From a bacterium (GTDB lineage Bacteria; CBDUZB01; JAGLHV01), in the NCBI GenBank assembly GCA_023132075.1, contig JAGLYT010000102.1:1-5932 (forward strand): DNA of 5,932 nucleotides. Direction: 5' to 3'. Position numbers and translations under genes: made by a program. The notes beneath the pieces were generated by a model. The model ran no database searches. It had not been told where the DNA came from and saw nothing but the letters and a program-made list of their open reading frames with translations. Positions 5,448 to 5,932 of this stretch are shown here, piece after piece. Positions within the stretch are counted from its first letter, which is position 1; each line of letters begins with the position of its first letter.

Positions 5448-5518
5448 TTCTTTCTTGAAATTTTTTCCTCAATGCAGTGTCTTTAAAGAACATCAATGTA
5501 AAACAAATGCAAAGTAAA
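5448..5518 (+). repeat. Duplicated leader segment, copy B
   Basis: This is the partner of 4621-4694. It contains TTCTTTCTTGAAA (5448-5460), TTCCTCAATGCAGTGTCT (5465-5482) and CAAAGTAAA (5510-5518). It starts 148 bases before its start codon, compared with 97 for copy A. The extra DNA downstream of copy B holds the promoter at 5551-5579. Confidence 0.6.
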
Positions 5519-5550
5519 TAAATTAAATTAAATCTTTGGAAATTAAATAT

Positions 5551-5579
5551 TTGACTAAAAAAAGAAAAAGTAATATAAT
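5551..5579 (+). promoter_or_regulatory. Near-consensus sigma70 promoter before paralogue B
   Basis: TTGACT (5551-5556) and TATAAT (5574-5579) are separated by the optimal 17 bp. The expected transcription start near 5586 would fall inside the G-run that serves as SD (5583-5588), leaving only about 10 bases before the ATG at 5596. The match is strong, but the DNA is AT-rich and the geometry is odd. Confidence 0.55.
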
Positions 5580-5595
5580 CCAGGGGGGTATGAAA

Positions 5596-5932
5596 ATGAA
5601 AAGAATAGTATTTTTTTTAATAGTAGTTGGATTTATCTGGCGAATAAGCGGGATAATAATGGCGGCTAATAATGATAACCAGCAGGTGACCATTATGGTT
5701 GTTGCAGTCAATGAATTGGCTGTTACCGGGGGTAATATTACTCTGACCATTAATACTGCGACGGCTGGTAGTGGGCTGAATAATGCTACAGACACTACCT
5801 GCGCACTTGACTGGACGACCAATTCCGGTACTAACAAAAAGGTTACCGGGCAATTAGATACTGATTATTTAGCCGGTATTTCATTAGCTGTGAATGTTAC
5901 CGTAACGGGTGGTAATGGTGCCAGTGCTGGGC
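5596..5932 (+). CDS. Small secreted beta-rich protein, paralogue B, cut by window end
   Basis: The frame is open to the last base, giving 112 complete codons with no stop in the window. It aligns with paralogue A without gaps. By eye, 67 of 87 residues after the signal region are identical, including the stretches NATD-x-TCALDWTTNS, NKKVTGQLDTDY and GGNGASAG. The signal peptide differs: its hydrophobic core (IVFFLIVVGFIW) is followed by an Arg at residue 16 (WRISG) where paralogue A has Leu. ATG 5596 is preferred over the in-frame ATG at 5590 because it lies 7 bases after the G-run SD (5583-5588) and matches the N-terminus of A. Unlike A, it has its own promoter and lies beyond a terminator, so it may be expressed independently of the riboswitch. 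The function is as uncertain as for A. Confidence 0.85.
   Translation, partial: MKRIVFFLIVVGFIWRISGIIMAANNDNQQVTIMVVAVNELAVTGGNITLTINTATAGSGLNNATDTTCALDWTTNSGTNKKVTGQLDTDYLAGISLAVNVTVTGGNGASAG

Larger units (their letters stand above)
5210..5595. other. Gene-free spacer between the two paralogues
   Basis: The 386 bases hold no credible gene. In order they contain a GC hairpin (5234-5258), a T-rich stretch with an intrinsic terminator (5330-5367), copy B of the duplicated leader (5448-5518), and a consensus-like promoter (5551-5579) just before paralogue B. A weaker stem before T-rich DNA (5295-5320) may be a second, poorer terminator. I see no second c-di-GMP aptamer here. Confidence 0.7.

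Noticed and set aside
5380-5520. Possible second c-di-GMP aptamer before paralogue B
   Set aside because: No GGCAAAC, CGCAAA or GGGTTACC-type blocks are present; the similarity to the upstream copy is limited to the duplicated leader segment.

Overview
The window is AT-rich bacterial DNA with every credible gene on the + strand. Genes are led by Shine-Dalgarno (SD) sites and separated by AT-rich spacers. Several products carry Sec-type signal peptides. An ABC-2 exporter, a c-di-GMP riboswitch and a GYD-domain protein together suggest an uncultivated, probably Gram-negative-type bacterium. I cannot place it in a phylum from this sequence.

Layout, left to right. (1) Bases 1-1244 hold the end of an ABC ATPase gene and an ABC-2 type permease gene, a tight two-gene exporter operon. 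(2) Bases 1245-1571 have no gene. They contain a decamer tandem repeat and several nested inverted repeats that could fold as RNA. (3) Bases 1572-3478 encode two exported proteins: a TPR-plus-archaemetzincin-like protein that has lost the zinc-protease active site, and a cyclophilin with an N-terminal SH3-like domain and an intact active site. (4) Bases 3587-3871 encode a small GYD-domain protein. (5) Bases 3872-4202 form a dense control region: an inverted repeat abutting a sigma70-like promoter, a CRP-type palindrome just past the predicted start of transcription, a c-di-GMP-I (GEMM-I) riboswitch aptamer, and an intrinsic terminator. (6) Bases 4203-5932 hold a small exported protein of unknown function, then two tandem paralogues of a small secreted, beta-rich protein. 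The second paralogue runs off the window. A leader segment of about 70 bp is duplicated along with the paralogues.

The best-supported story is at the right end. A c-di-GMP riboswitch with a terminator expression platform controls a cluster of small secreted proteins, probably surface or pilus-like subunits. This fits c-di-GMP as the switch between motile and attached life. The order of aptamer and terminator, and a possible antiterminator using the 3' strand of the aptamer, predict that c-di-GMP turns the cluster off. This is inference. The second most interesting item is the exported archaemetzincin-like protein. It keeps the fold signature and the four structural cysteines but lacks all three zinc-binding histidines and the catalytic glutamate.

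Family assignments rest on motifs recognised by eye and recalled family patterns; no search was run.
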